The notes below the pieces were generated by a model. The model made no database searches and was not told where the DNA came from. It worked only from the letters and a program-made list of their open reading frames with translations. A program made the position numbers and the translations under genes. A stretch of DNA of 64,000 nt from Piscinibacter sp. (GTDB lineage Bacteria > Pseudomonadota > Gammaproteobacteria > Burkholderiales > Burkholderiaceae_C), in contig JAHBZL010000005.1 in the NCBI GenBank assembly GCA_019635485.1, forward strand, positions 78,202-142,201, read 5' to 3'. Below are positions 15,989 through 25,050 of the stretch, in pieces. How positions within the stretch are numbered: position 1 is the stretch's first letter; each line of letters opens with the position of its first letter.

Positions 15989-17911
15989 TCAGGGCATGTA
16001 GCCCCGTTTGCCGTTCACTGTGCGCGCGCCCTTCGGGATCGCCTCCACGTAGGCCTTGATCGCCGCCGCACTCAGGCTGGGCCGGGCCGGGGTGCGCGCC
16101 AGCTCGCCGCCGGGCGCCAGCATGTTGGCCACCTTGCGCGCCACCACGGGTGCGCCGATGCTCGTGCCGCCCATGCGCCGTGTCGACCCGGAACGCACCC
16201 GCGCCGAGAACAGGCCGATCGCCGTCGCACTTTCGTCGGCAGCGCCGAACGCGTCGACGTCCCCATCGGCCATGGGCGCCGCCTTGGCCTGCAGGCGCGC
16301 GGAAGTCACGCCGGTGCGGGCGCGGGCGGAATAGTCCGAGGCCTTGCCGTCGAGCAGACGCGACGCCCCCACCGCGATGACCAGTGCGCCTGCCGCCAGG
16401 TTGTTCATCTCGCAGCCCTCGCCCTGCCGGGTTTCGTCGAAGTCGGCGAATTCGGACTGGATCGGCACGTCGCCGAAGGGTGGCTCGTCGCGCTGGATCC
16501 AGATGTCGAATTCAACCGGCGCGGCGGTTGGGCAGCTGAGCTCGATCTCCCAGCGCCCTTCGAGCGCCGTGGCGCGACCCCCGGCATTCGGCGCGACGCA
16601 CACCAGCGCCATCGGGTCGCCTCCCAGCGCCGAGCGATTGAGGTGGATCAGCATGGCCACCGGCTGCCCCGGTGCGCGCTCGAGCAACGCCGTCGAGCCG
16701 GCGCCCACCCAGCCGGACGCAGGCAGCCCAGGCGGCGGCGTCAACCTGACGTCGGGCGTCGCCGCGGGCATCGACCAGATCTCGAGGAAGCTGTCCGTCG
16801 GGTCCTCGGGCATCAGGCGCCAGACGCGCGACACCGGCGGGCCGGGTGCGACCGTGCCGGTCGTCGTCCAATACTCCTGCGCGCCGTTGCCGCCCGCCAC
16901 GACGATCGCCAGGTCATCCCGGAACTGCAGGATCTCGTCCAGCGCCTCGTCGATCGGGCTGCTGCCGTCGTGCGGCCCGCCGTGCAGGCCCAGGCTCATG
17001 TTGATCACGACCCGCGCCCCCGGGCCGGCCCGGTCCAGGATGTAGCGCACCGCATCGAGCAGGTACGCCCCGGACGATGCGCCGGTGGTGTCCCCCGGGG
17101 AAAGCGACGGGATGCTGACGAACACGATCGGGCAGGCCTGGGCCGCGTCCTGCGTCGTCGGCTTGGCGCTGGCCTCGACGGATGGGTTCGGGACCAGGCC
17201 GGCGAAGGTGTCGAGCACGTGCGTGCCGTGCGCGCTATCGACCACCTCGCCCTTGGCGTCGAGCAGGTAGCCGAGCGATTGGTAGAGGCTCTCCTCCGAC
17301 CGGCCGTCACGCTGCTCGGCGATGAGCGCGTCGATGGCCGCGGCGTCGAGCTCGCGCCCGTAGCCGACGCCGGACGGACGGCGCCAGTGCGGCCCCGTCG
17401 GCCGGGCCGCCTGGTCCCAGAGCGCGGCGATGCGGGTCCGCTCGCGACCCGGCCCGCTCCAGGCCTTGCGCAGGGCCGTGTTCAGGAACGCGCAGCCGCG
17501 GTCGATCACCCCGATCACGACCTCGCCGATGGATGCCTCGCGCTGCGGGACGGGCACCTGATCGACCACCCCCGCATCGACCGGCAGGGCGAACTCGAGC
17601 CGCACGATCTCCGGGCTGGCCAGCAGCTCAGGCAAGCGGTCGCGCGCGACGGTACCGGCGCAGAAGCGTGGCGTGGCGGCGCCGGGAGAATCAGGGTACC
17701 GGTACAGCCCCGGCACCTCGACAAGGCCGCTCGTCACGATCGCCAGGCTGTCCAGTCCGGCCGTGGTCCCGGCCAGCTCGAGCAGGACCGGAATGCGCGC
17801 ATCGGGCCGCCCCGCTGCGGCATGGCCGCTCCAGCCGGTGGCCTGCGCCCAGGTCAGGTACGGATCGGGCGGCGTCGCGCTGCCGCCATTCGATGAGACT
17901 TTCCATTCCAT
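15989..17911 (-). CDS. Subtilisin-like (S8) serine protease
   Basis: A 640-residue S8-family protease. The catalytic triad can be placed: Asp137 (GVIDRGCAF), His228 (DSAHGTHVLD) and Ser584 (GGTSIGAPVVAR), with the oxyanion Asn342 in VVAGGNGAQ. An N-terminal region of about 125 residues and a large insertion between the Asn and Ser motifs (about 350-540, with beta-rich sequence) are unusual. There is no signal peptide, so the enzyme seems cytoplasmic or exported by an unusual route. It is the last gene of a three-gene run: cyclase/TPR protein, haloperoxidase-like protein, protease, with gaps of 37 and 21 bases. Target unknown. Confidence 0.87.
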   Translation of the reverse strand: MEWKVSSNGGSATPPDPYLTWAQATGWSGHAAAGRPDARIPVLLELAGTTAGLDSLAIVTSGLVEVPGLYRYPDSPGAATPRFCAGTVARDRLPELLASPEIVRLEFALPVDAGVVDQVPVPQREASIGEVVIGVIDRGCAFLNTALRKAWSGPGRERTRIAALWDQAARPTGPHWRRPSGVGYGRELDAAAIDALIAEQRDGRSEESLYQSLGYLLDAKGEVVDSAHGTHVLDTFAGLVPNPSVEASAKPTTQDAAQACPIVFVSIPSLSPGDTTGASSGAYLLDAVRYILDRAGPGARVVINMSLGLHGGPHDGSSPIDEALDEILQFRDDLAIVVAGGNGAQEYWTTTGTVAPGPPVSRVWRLMPEDPTDSFLEIWSMPAATPDVRLTPPPGLPASGWVGAGSTALLERAPGQPVAMLIHLNRSALGGDPMALVCVAPNAGGRATALEGRWEIELSCPTAAPVEFDIWIQRDEPPFGDVPIQSEFADFDETRQGEGCEMNNLAAGALVIAVGASRLLDGKASDYSARARTGVTSARLQAKAAPMADGDVDAFGAADESATAIGLFSARVRSGSTRRMGGTSIGAPVVARKVANMLAPGGELARTPARPSLSAAAIKAYVEAIPKGARTVNGKRGYMP

Positions 17912-17932
17912 CGTCGATCGCCCGGCGGCGCC

Positions 17933-19090
17933 TCAGAGCCATTCCTCGCGGGCCTCGTCCCACAGGGCTTCCAGCCAGGGCAGCTTGCCGACCGCGCCGC
18001 CCAGCGCGGCCGCCGAACATTGCGCTCCGCCGTAGAGCGGATCGTCCTGGCCGGGCACCATGTCGCCGGCCACCGCCCCGACCGGCAGCGCACCGTCGAA
18101 GGTGCCATGGCGCAGGTCGGCGTTCTGGCCGCACAGCGCCAGCACGTACTGGCCGAGCGCGTCGCCGAGCAGGCGGCCGGACAGGTTGTCGGCCGGGAAG
18201 TGCAGCCCGGCGACGATGCGGTTCTCCGCGACGCGGTGGGCCACCCGGCGCAGGTGCTGCGCCGCGGCGCCGCCGGCGGCGCCCGGCACGAGGGCCGTCA
18301 GCAGGGCCGCGATGACATGCCCCTCGGTCGCATGACCGGCGGGGAAGCTGCCATGCTGCGGCACTTCGATCATCGGCTGGACGACGGCCGAGAACTCGCT
18401 CGGGCGCGGCACCGCGAGCGCCAGCTTGAAGCGCATCGCCACGAGGTAGGCCAGGTCGAGCGCAAGGCCGATCAGCTCGCGCGTGCGGCGATGCCGTTCG
18501 GCCTGCATGCCCACCACGGACGCGTAGTAGGCCAGCGGCGGCCCGACCTGCGTCAGCACCTCGACGTAGCGCCGGTCGCGCTGAGGCGCCTTGGCAACCA
18601 CCTTGTCGAGCTGGGCCTCGAAGTAGTCGCGCGTCGGCCGGCACAGGGTGACGAGCGGCTTCGGGCCGGCATTCGTCTGCACCGAGAGCACGGCGCACCC
18701 GACCTGCGAGTCCGGCGGGCAGGAGAAGGTGGTGCGCGACACCAGCTCGAACAGCAACGCCCCCCAGCGCGGCCGCGCCCCGGCCTGGAACAGCGCGGGC
18801 GAGTGCTCCTGCAAAGGCAGCTTCGTGAACGTGTACGGCGGCGCCGGCTCGCCCCAGGCTCGCGGCGCACCCAGGTCGGCGCCCTTGCCCAGGACGGGCG
18901 GGGTCGCGCCGACGAGAACGGCCATGCGCGTCTCGAACAGGCCGACCGCCTGCATCGGGTTGCCGGGCAGGCCGTCGTAGCCGTAGCCGTCGAGCCCGCC
19001 GCCCGAGGTGTGCGTCCCGCCGGACGTGTGGGTTCCGCCGGACGTATGGGTCCCACCTGATGTGTGGGTCAGAAAGACCGTCGTGCTCAT
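17933..19090 (-). CDS. Vanadium-dependent haloperoxidase/PAP2-like protein with N-terminal THTSGG repeats
   Basis: A 385-residue protein. The phosphate/vanadate-pocket motifs of the vanadium haloperoxidase-PAP2 superfamily are all present: K222-x6-R229-P, PAGH with His253, and R291-x5-His297-x3-D301. PAGH replaces the usual PSGH and NR replaces SR. The N terminus carries four copies of THTSGG (residues 8-31) directly after MSTTVFL, then a Gly-rich stretch. There are no clear membrane spans and no signal peptide, so a soluble haloperoxidase or phosphatase is more likely than a lipid phosphatase. GGAGGAGGGA gives a strong ribosome site and fixes the start. Activity (halide oxidation or phosphate hydrolysis) cannot be decided from sequence. 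Confidence 0.8.
   Translation of the reverse strand: MSTTVFLTHTSGGTHTSGGTHTSGGTHTSGGGLDGYGYDGLPGNPMQAVGLFETRMAVLVGATPPVLGKGADLGAPRAWGEPAPPYTFTKLPLQEHSPALFQAGARPRWGALLFELVSRTTFSCPPDSQVGCAVLSVQTNAGPKPLVTLCRPTRDYFEAQLDKVVAKAPQRDRRYVEVLTQVGPPLAYYASVVGMQAERHRRTRELIGLALDLAYLVAMRFKLALAVPRPSEFSAVVQPMIEVPQHGSFPAGHATEGHVIAALLTALVPGAAGGAAAQHLRRVAHRVAENRIVAGLHFPADNLSGRLLGDALGQYVLALCGQNADLRHGTFDGALPVGAVAGDMVPGQDDPLYGGAQCSAAALGGAVGKLPWLEALWDEAREEWL
18998..19069 (-). repeat. Four 18-bp tandem repeats coding THTSGG
   Basis: Four consecutive 18-base units each encode Thr-His-Thr-Ser-Gly-Gly. The units differ at many third codon positions (ACC/ACG, CAC/CAT, TCA/TCC/TCG, GGT/GGC), yet the peptide is identical. 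This shows that the peptide, not the DNA, is being preserved and that the repeat is not a recent slippage product. Confidence 0.95.
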
Positions 19091-19127
19091 GCTTCCCTCC
19101 TCCTGTGGAATGGGCCGGTCGGCCGGC

Positions 19128-20915
19128 TCAGCTCTCGGGCAGTCCGGCGCTGCGCAGGGCCATTTCGTAGCGCTGCGCGTGGACCCCTTGCCGGCCGGCA
19201 TAGCGGATGCGGAACTGCTCGAGCGAGTACCCGGGATGTGCCTGCAGCAGGCGGACCACCGTCTGACGCGCCGCCTCCTCCTGGCCGGCCAGCACCTGGG
19301 CGATCGCCAGCGAGCGGTAGGTCGGCATGTGCGTGCAGTTGCCGCGCACCGAACGCTGCCCGACCGCGATGGACTCCTCGAAGCGGCCGGCCGCCAGCAG
19401 CGCGTTGGCCAGGAAGCTGTCGAAGAAGTAGCGCACCGGATCCAGCGGCGACAGCCCGATGGCGGTCTGCGCGCAGCGGACGGCGTCTTCGCCGCGGTCC
19501 CGGTAGGCATGCAGCGCGGACAGGAACAGCCAGGCGAAGGCCTCGTTCGGATTGAGTTCCAGGGCCTTGCGGTATCGCTGCTCGGAAGTGTCCAGGTCGC
19601 CGTTCAGGTAACCCGCGATCAACCCGTCGATCGCCAGGGCCAGCGCATGGTCAGACTGGCGGTCGAGCGCGCGCTGCACGCTGTCGTGCGCCTGCCCGGC
19701 CTGCCGGGTCGGATCGGCGCTCCAGCCCTGGGTGATGCCCAGCACATGCCACTTCGCCTGCCAGACACGCGGCTCCGGTGCGCCGGGGTGCCGATCCGAC
19801 AGCTGTTCGAGCAGGGCGTGCGCCCGCTCGAAATCCTGGCGCGACAGGCGATGCATCAGGCCGATGGCGCCGTACAGCAGGCTGTGGCTGCGCAGCGTCG
19901 GCAGCGGCTGGACGCGCGCGCGCCTGATCTCGTGTTCGAAGATCGCCGCCGTGACCGCGGCGATGACTTCGCCCGCCAGCGGGTTGAACGGCGCCGTCAG
20001 GTCCCCCAGCGCACCGCCCACCTCGCCGGCCCACACCACGGTGCCGGCCACCGCATCGGCCAGCTCCACGGTCAGCCGCAGGCGCTGCCCGGACACCAGG
20101 CAGCGCCCGGAGAGCACGTAGGTGGCATGCAGGCGGTCGCGCAGCTGCTCGAGCGTCGGCCGGCGGTGGCGGAACGCCGCCGCGCTGAGGCGCGAGATGA
20201 CGTTCCAGTGCGGCGAGGCGGACAGCCCGACGATGATGTCGTCGGCCAGGATGTCGCCGACGACGGCCTGCTCGTCGTCGGCCAGCGGGATCTCGATGGG
20301 CAGCACGACGATGGTCGCGCGGGCGTTCGACAGGTTCTCGGACGTCGGCAGCGCGACGGCCGCCGCCGGCCGTCCGACCCGATAGGCCCGCACGGGCTCG
20401 GGAATGCCCTTCAGGTCCACGTCCCCGAGGTCCTCGACGTCAGCGTCCACGTCCGGCAGCAGCCCGGCCCGGATGTTGGCCGAGACGATCGTCTCGCCCC
20501 GCTGGGCGAGCGACATCAGTCGCGCCGCCAGGTTCACGCCGGCGCCGTAGATGTCGTGCTCGTCGAAGTAGACGTCCGCCACATGCGCCCCGGCGCGCAG
20601 CCACAGGCAGGTGTCCGCCGCCCGCCCGGCATTCGCGGCGGCGATCGCACTGTGCATGCCAATGGCGCAATTCATGGCGGCAGGGACGGCCTCGAACTCG
20701 AGCATCAGACCGTCGCCGAGGCTCTTGACCAGGCGGCCGCCATGCAGCGGCAGCAGCCGGGTCACCACCTCGCCGACGAAGCCCTGCCAGCGGCGGACCG
20801 TGCCTTCCTCGTCGAGCTGATACAGGCGAACCGACTCGACGAGATCGACGACGAGGACGGTTCGAGCCGTACGGCGAGGAATGGGCCATGCAGCGTCGTT
20901 CAGGGTCGCCGGCAT
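19128..20915 (-). CDS. Class III adenylate/guanylate cyclase with TolB-like and TPR regions
   Basis: A 595-residue protein in three parts. Residues about 15-185 form a class III cyclase domain: metal-binding Asp in VLVVDLVESVRLY, GDGLMLEF in the second metal segment, and GAGVNLAARL in the catalytic Asn-x3-Arg region. Residues about 200-330 resemble the TolB-N-like segment of related cyclases (IVVLPIEIPLADDEQ, then LSGRCLVSGQRLRLTVELAD). The rest, about 350-590, is a series of TPR helices (AFAWLFLSALHAYRDRGEDA). No membrane spans are seen. It heads a run with the haloperoxidase-like and protease genes. The nucleotide product is not certain from sequence. Confidence 0.83.
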   Translation of the reverse strand: MPATLNDAAWPIPRRTARTVLVVDLVESVRLYQLDEEGTVRRWQGFVGEVVTRLLPLHGGRLVKSLGDGLMLEFEAVPAAMNCAIGMHSAIAAANAGRAADTCLWLRAGAHVADVYFDEHDIYGAGVNLAARLMSLAQRGETIVSANIRAGLLPDVDADVEDLGDVDLKGIPEPVRAYRVGRPAAAVALPTSENLSNARATIVVLPIEIPLADDEQAVVGDILADDIIVGLSASPHWNVISRLSAAAFRHRRPTLEQLRDRLHATYVLSGRCLVSGQRLRLTVELADAVAGTVVWAGEVGGALGDLTAPFNPLAGEVIAAVTAAIFEHEIRRARVQPLPTLRSHSLLYGAIGLMHRLSRQDFERAHALLEQLSDRHPGAPEPRVWQAKWHVLGITQGWSADPTRQAGQAHDSVQRALDRQSDHALALAIDGLIAGYLNGDLDTSEQRYRKALELNPNEAFAWLFLSALHAYRDRGEDAVRCAQTAIGLSPLDPVRYFFDSFLANALLAAGRFEESIAVGQRSVRGNCTHMPTYRSLAIAQVLAGQEEAARQTVVRLLQAHPGYSLEQFRIRYAGRQGVHAQRYEMALRSAGLPES

Positions 20916-21017
20916 GTTCTTGTTTCTCCCGCGAAGGCGTCATCCGCATTCTGGAGGAGAAGCGAAAACGTAACCAGATGCACGCGCCGCCATGCGCGCG
21001 CCGGCCGCGAGCCCGGC

Positions 21018-21953
21018 TCAGCCCTTCAGCGACGTCGGCGCCCCGAACTTCTGCGCCGGCTTCTCCGCCCGCTGGTACAGCGGCTGCACCTTCGGCAGGT
21101 TGGCCTCGATGTCGCGGATGCGGGTCGGGCCGGACGGGTGGGTGCTGATGAACTGCGGCGGCGCGCCCTTGCTGGCGGCGCCCATCTTCTGCCACAGCGT
21201 CACGCCGGCGTACGGGTCGTAGCCGGCGCGCGCGGCGAGCTCGATGCCGATCAGGTCGGCCTCGGATTCGTCCTCGCGGCTGAAGCGCAGCGTCAGCAGC
21301 TGGCCGCCCATGTTCAGCAGCGCATCGCCGGTGTTGCCCAGGCCGAGCAGCTGCGACAGCAGCCCGGCGCCGATCTTGGTGGCCGCGGTCTTGCCCATGC
21401 GCTCGCGGGCGTGCTCGCGCAGCGCGTGGGCCGCCTCGTGGCCCATGATCATCGCGACCTCGTCGTCGTTGAGCTGCAGCTGCTGCAGGATGCCGTAGTA
21501 GAAGGCGATCTTGCCGCCCGGCATGCAGAAGGCGTTCAGCTCCTTGCTGCCGATCAGGCTGACCTCCCAGCTCCAGCCCTGCGCGCGCGGGTTCCACTCG
21601 TAGGTGTGCGGGATGATGCGCTTGGCGATCGTGCGCAGCCGCACCAGCTGCGGATGGTCGTCGCCGGCCAGCGCGCGCTGCTGGCGGGCCTGTTGGCGCA
21701 TCTGCTGGTACTGCGCGGCCGCGGCCTGCTCGATCTGGTCCGCCGAGACCAGCTTGGAGAAGCTCGAGCGCGGCCCCACGTCGACGCCCTCGCGCGCGAA
21801 CGCCGTCGCGGCCGGCAGCGCCGCCGCGGCGACCAGCCCGCCGGTGAACAGCCGCCTTCCATGCAGGGCGCAGCGGCAGCCGCGCGCGTGCCGCTGCGCC
21901 TGCACCAGGGCGGGCACGGCCACGTCGGCATCGGTGCGGAAGAACGGTCCCAT
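21018..21953 (-). CDS. M48-family zinc metalloprotease (Ste24/LoiP-like)
   Basis: A 311-residue protease. The zinc motif is MGHEAAHAL with His172, Glu173 and His176; the third ligand is Glu231 in EDESEADLIG. The N terminus has RRLFTGGLVAAAALPAATAF, a signal-like segment with a twin-arginine-like pattern but preceded by about 32 residues, so the true start may be internal. It lacks the multiple spans of HtpX, so a periplasmic or lipoprotein-type M48 enzyme in envelope quality control is likely. It lies 23 bases downstream of the AmpG-like gene stop on the same strand. Confidence 0.85.
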   Translation of the reverse strand: MGPFFRTDADVAVPALVQAQRHARGCRCALHGRRLFTGGLVAAAALPAATAFAREGVDVGPRSSFSKLVSADQIEQAAAAQYQQMRQQARQQRALAGDDHPQLVRLRTIAKRIIPHTYEWNPRAQGWSWEVSLIGSKELNAFCMPGGKIAFYYGILQQLQLNDDEVAMIMGHEAAHALREHARERMGKTAATKIGAGLLSQLLGLGNTGDALLNMGGQLLTLRFSREDESEADLIGIELAARAGYDPYAGVTLWQKMGAASKGAPPQFISTHPSGPTRIRDIEANLPKVQPLYQRAEKPAQKFGAPTSLKG

Positions 21954-21976
21954 CGGAGAACGATTCTAGGCAGGCT

Positions 21977-23563
21977 TCAATCGTCGGCGGCGCCGACGGT
22001 CTTCGGATCGACCTCCAGCGCGCGCACGGGTTCCCGCAGCACCCACAGCATCACGAGCGCCGGCAGCGCCGCGATCGTGGAGACGACGAAGAAGGTCGGC
22101 CAGCCGATCGACTCCGCGAGCACGCCGGCCAGCGGCCCGACCCAGACGCGGCCGACCGACGCGAACGCCGACAGCAGCGCGAACTGGGTCGCGGTGAAAC
22201 GCTGGTTGCACAGGCTCATCAGGAACGCGACGAATGCCGCCGTCCCCATGCCGCCAGACAGGTTCTCGCCGGCGATCACCATCAGCAGCCCGCCATCCAC
22301 CGGTGTCGGCGCCGCCAGCTGCACGAAGCCCCAGTCGAACGCCGGGATGGTCAACCCCGGCAGCACGCCCTGGCCGCTCACCGCCAGCCACCAGAAGCCG
22401 AGGTTGCTGGCCATCTGCAGCACGCCGAACAGCAGCAGCGCGCGCCACAGGCCGAGGCGCAGCATCAGCAACCCGCCGAGCAGGGCGCCGGCGATCGTCA
22501 GCCACAGGCCGATCACCTTGTTGACCACGCCGACCTCGGCCGGGCTGAAGGCCATGCTCTTGAGCAGGAACGGCGTCATCAGCGAGCCGGCGAAGGCGTC
22601 GCCCAGCTTGTACAGCACGATGAAGGCGAGAAACGCCGCCGCCCCGGGCTGCGCGAAGTAGCTGGCCAGGCCGGACAGCAGCGTCTCGAAGCGCGCGCGG
22701 CGCGCGGCCCAGGCGGCCAGCGGCAATGTGATCGCGATGCCCGCCAGCAGCGCGGCGAGGTCGGCCCACTTGGCCGCCAGCGGCCCCGCCCCCGGCGTGG
22801 CGATGAGCGCGCGCAGCAGCGGCGCGACGGCACGATCGGTCACCACGTAGCCGACCGCCACCGCGGCCAGCACCGCCAGGAAGCCGAGCAGGTCGTGGCG
22901 CGCCACGGACTGCGGGCGGGCGGCGGCCGGCAGGCGCGGCAGCAGCAGCGCCGAAACCGCTGCCGCGCCGACCATCAGCGCCGCCATCAGCCGGTAGACC
23001 GTCGGCCAGGTCCAGCCGCCGCCCTGGGCCGGGTCGGTCCAGATCAGCGCGATGCCGCCCGAGAGGATCATCGCCAGGCGGTAGCCGAGCACGTTCAGCG
23101 ACGAGCCCAGCCCGCGTTCGCCCGGCGGCAGCAGGTCGGTGCGGTAGGCGTCGATCACCACGTCCTGCGAGGCCGAGACGAAGGCCACCGCGACGGCCAG
23201 CAGCGCGAAGGCGCGCGTCGCGCCGCTCGGCGAGGTGGCCGCCAGCAGCAGCAGCAGCCCGGCCAGCGCCAGCTGCGTCAGCACCAGCCAGCCGCGCCGC
23301 CGCCCGAGCAGCGGCAGCTCGAAGCGGTCCATCAGCGGCGCCCACAGGAACTTGAAGGTGTAGGGGATGCCGACCAGGCTCAGGAAGCCGATCGTCGCGA
23401 CGTCCAGGCCCTCCATGCTGAGCCAGGCCTGCAGGGCCTGGCCGGTCAGCGCGAGCGGCAGCCCGCTGGCGAAGCCGAGCAGGGTGACGGCGATCAGGCG
23501 GTGGGCGGCGACGACACGCTGCGCGACGGTGAGGGCGGGCGCGTCGGCGCGGCTCGTGGGCAT
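21977..23563 (-). CDS. ampG: AmpG-like MFS permease
   Basis: A 528-residue membrane protein with about 12-14 hydrophobic segments. The opening LLGFASGLPLALTGQALQAW and the following YTFKFLWAPLMDRF are strongly typical of AmpG, the inner-membrane importer of anhydro-muropeptides in cell-wall recycling. Further AmpG-like patterns are SQDVVIDAYRTDLL and TPFLLKSMAFSPAEVGVVNK. It ends 23 bases before the M48 protease start, so the two may form an envelope-related operon. It could also be another member of the AmpG-like MFS group. Confidence 0.85.
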   Translation of the reverse strand: MPTSRADAPALTVAQRVVAAHRLIAVTLLGFASGLPLALTGQALQAWLSMEGLDVATIGFLSLVGIPYTFKFLWAPLMDRFELPLLGRRRGWLVLTQLALAGLLLLLAATSPSGATRAFALLAVAVAFVSASQDVVIDAYRTDLLPPGERGLGSSLNVLGYRLAMILSGGIALIWTDPAQGGGWTWPTVYRLMAALMVGAAAVSALLLPRLPAAARPQSVARHDLLGFLAVLAAVAVGYVVTDRAVAPLLRALIATPGAGPLAAKWADLAALLAGIAITLPLAAWAARRARFETLLSGLASYFAQPGAAAFLAFIVLYKLGDAFAGSLMTPFLLKSMAFSPAEVGVVNKVIGLWLTIAGALLGGLLMLRLGLWRALLLFGVLQMASNLGFWWLAVSGQGVLPGLTIPAFDWGFVQLAAPTPVDGGLLMVIAGENLSGGMGTAAFVAFLMSLCNQRFTATQFALLSAFASVGRVWVGPLAGVLAESIGWPTFFVVSTIAALPALVMLWVLREPVRALEVDPKTVGAADD

Positions 23564-23580
23564 CGGCCCATTCTAGGAAG

Positions 23581-24435
23581 CTATCGCGCCGGCGCGCTGG
23601 CCGCCCCTTCGGCCGGCATCTGGCGCTCGATCGCCTCGGCCAGCGCGAGCAGGCGCTCGCGCGGCAGCGCGCCGACCAGCGCATAGCCGCAGGCCGGCAG
23701 CGCGCCGCGCGCGCCCTCGACCCAGTAGAACATGCCCAGTTCGCCGCGCTGTTCGTAGCGGAACGAGGCCGGCGTGTCGTCATCGGGCTTGCGGAGGTAG
23801 ACCGTCACGCGCGGCGGCTGCATGCCGGCGGGCAGCTCGCCGATCGCCTGGTACATCAGCTGGGCGCTCGGCCCGGCGGCATCCGGCAGCAGGCGGCCGC
23901 CGACCAGCTCGAAGCCCTGCTCGCGCAGGTCGAACAGCTTGACCGGGCGGTCCAGCCGGCGCGTCAGCCAGCGTGCCAGGTGCTCCTCCTGCGCCTTGAC
24001 CTCGACCGGGTGGCGTTGTTCGGGCACGTAGACGCTGTGCGCGACCGCGGCGCGCTGCACCCAGCCCTGTGCGGCCGGCGCACCCGGTGCCGCCGCCAGG
24101 GGCACCCCCGCCATGCGCTGCGCCTGCCAGGTCAGCGCCGCGCCGAGCAGCGCGCCGGTGGCCAGCAGCGCGAAGCCGGCCGCCCAGCGCTGCCAGCCGA
24201 CGGTGACCGTCGCCGGCGCGCGGCTCCAGACCAGCTGGCTCAGCCGCTGCGGCACCGTTTCGGCGAGCACCGGCTCCAGCCGTGCCCGCAGCGCCTCGCC
24301 GTCGGCCGACCACAGCCGCAGGCGCGCGGCGTCGTCCGGGTGCTCGCGCAGCCAGGCCTCGATCCGCTCGCGCTGTTCGGCGTTGACCTCGCCGTCCAGC
24401 CAGGCACTCAGCAGGGAATCGTCGAACTTGTCCAT
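23581..24435 (-). CDS. Anti-sigma factor, single transmembrane span
   Basis: A 284-residue protein. The first 70 residues form an anti-sigma domain (LLSAWLDGEVNAEQRERIEA, then WLREHPDDAARL). No His-x3-Cys-x2-Cys zinc motif is visible, so it is not a ZAS type. One membrane span at about 82-105 (FALLATGALLGAALTW) separates it from a periplasmic domain. It starts 7 bases after the ECF sigma gene stop, so the pair is co-translated. By family rules it holds the sigma factor at the membrane until an envelope or oxidative signal releases it. The periplasmic signal is unknown. Confidence 0.85.
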   Translation of the reverse strand: MDKFDDSLLSAWLDGEVNAEQRERIEAWLREHPDDAARLRLWSADGEALRARLEPVLAETVPQRLSQLVWSRAPATVTVGWQRWAAGFALLATGALLGAALTWQAQRMAGVPLAAAPGAPAAQGWVQRAAVAHSVYVPEQRHPVEVKAQEEHLARWLTRRLDRPVKLFDLREQGFELVGGRLLPDAAGPSAQLMYQAIGELPAGMQPPRVTVYLRKPDDDTPASFRYEQRGELGMFYWVEGARGALPACGYALVGALPRERLLALAEAIERQMPAEGAASAPAR

Positions 24436-24442
24436 ACCTTGC

Positions 24443-24979
24443 TCAGATCACGCGCCGCAGGCCGCGCCCGGGCTGGGCCGGGCGGCCGTCGAGCAGCTCG
24501 CGCAGGGCGACCCGCGCGCGCGAGATGCGCGACATCACCGTGCCGACCGGGATGCGCAGCACCTCGGCGCACTCGGCGTACGAGAGCTGCTCCAGCGTCA
24601 CCAGCAGCAGCGGCTGGCGCTGCTCCAGCGGCAGCTGCGCCAGCGCGGCCAGCAGGTCCATGCGCAGCCCGACGTCGTGGCCGGGCGCCTGCAGCGTGTC
24701 CAGCGCCGAACGTGCCTCCTGCGGATCGACCAGCGTCATGCGCTTGTCGCGCCGGCGCTCGTCCATGAAGGCGTTGTGGGCGATGGACAGCGTCCAGACC
24801 AGGATGTCGCGCCGCTGGTCGAACTGGTGCCAGTGCGCCAGCGCGCGCTCCAGCGTGGTCTGCACCAGGTCGTCGGCCGCACTGGCGTCGAACACCAGGG
24901 AACGTGCGTAGCGGCGCAGGCGCGGGATGGCGCCCAGCAACTGCTGGCGGAAGGCGGTGGGTGCATCCACGACGGGCAT
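24443..24979 (-). CDS. ECF-type RNA polymerase sigma factor
   Basis: A 178-residue sigma factor from the ATG giving MPVVDAPTAFRQQ. A GTG 78 bases upstream is possible but would add a Gly/Pro-rich tail unusual for the family. Region 2 is near SLVFDASAADDLVQTTLERA and region 4 near LSYAECAEVLRIPVGTVMSR. The partner anti-sigma factor follows at once. The divergent flavin reductase gene starts 71 bases away, so the intergenic strip may carry an autoregulated promoter that also serves that gene. Confidence 0.9.
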   Translation of the reverse strand: MPVVDAPTAFRQQLLGAIPRLRRYARSLVFDASAADDLVQTTLERALAHWHQFDQRRDILVWTLSIAHNAFMDERRRDKRMTLVDPQEARSALDTLQAPGHDVGLRMDLLAALAQLPLEQRQPLLLVTLEQLSYAECAEVLRIPVGTVMSRISRARVALRELLDGRPAQPGRGLRRVI

Positions 24980-25050
24980 ATTCCCGCGTACGGCCGGTGG
25001 CGGGGGATTATTCCCCCCGCCGGCCGGCGGCGTGTGGCCGTTCCGCGAGA

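Noticed and set aside
18998-19069. The 18-bp repeats as a CRISPR-like or satellite array
   Set aside because: There are no spacers, the units are in frame within a coding region and the differences are synonymous.
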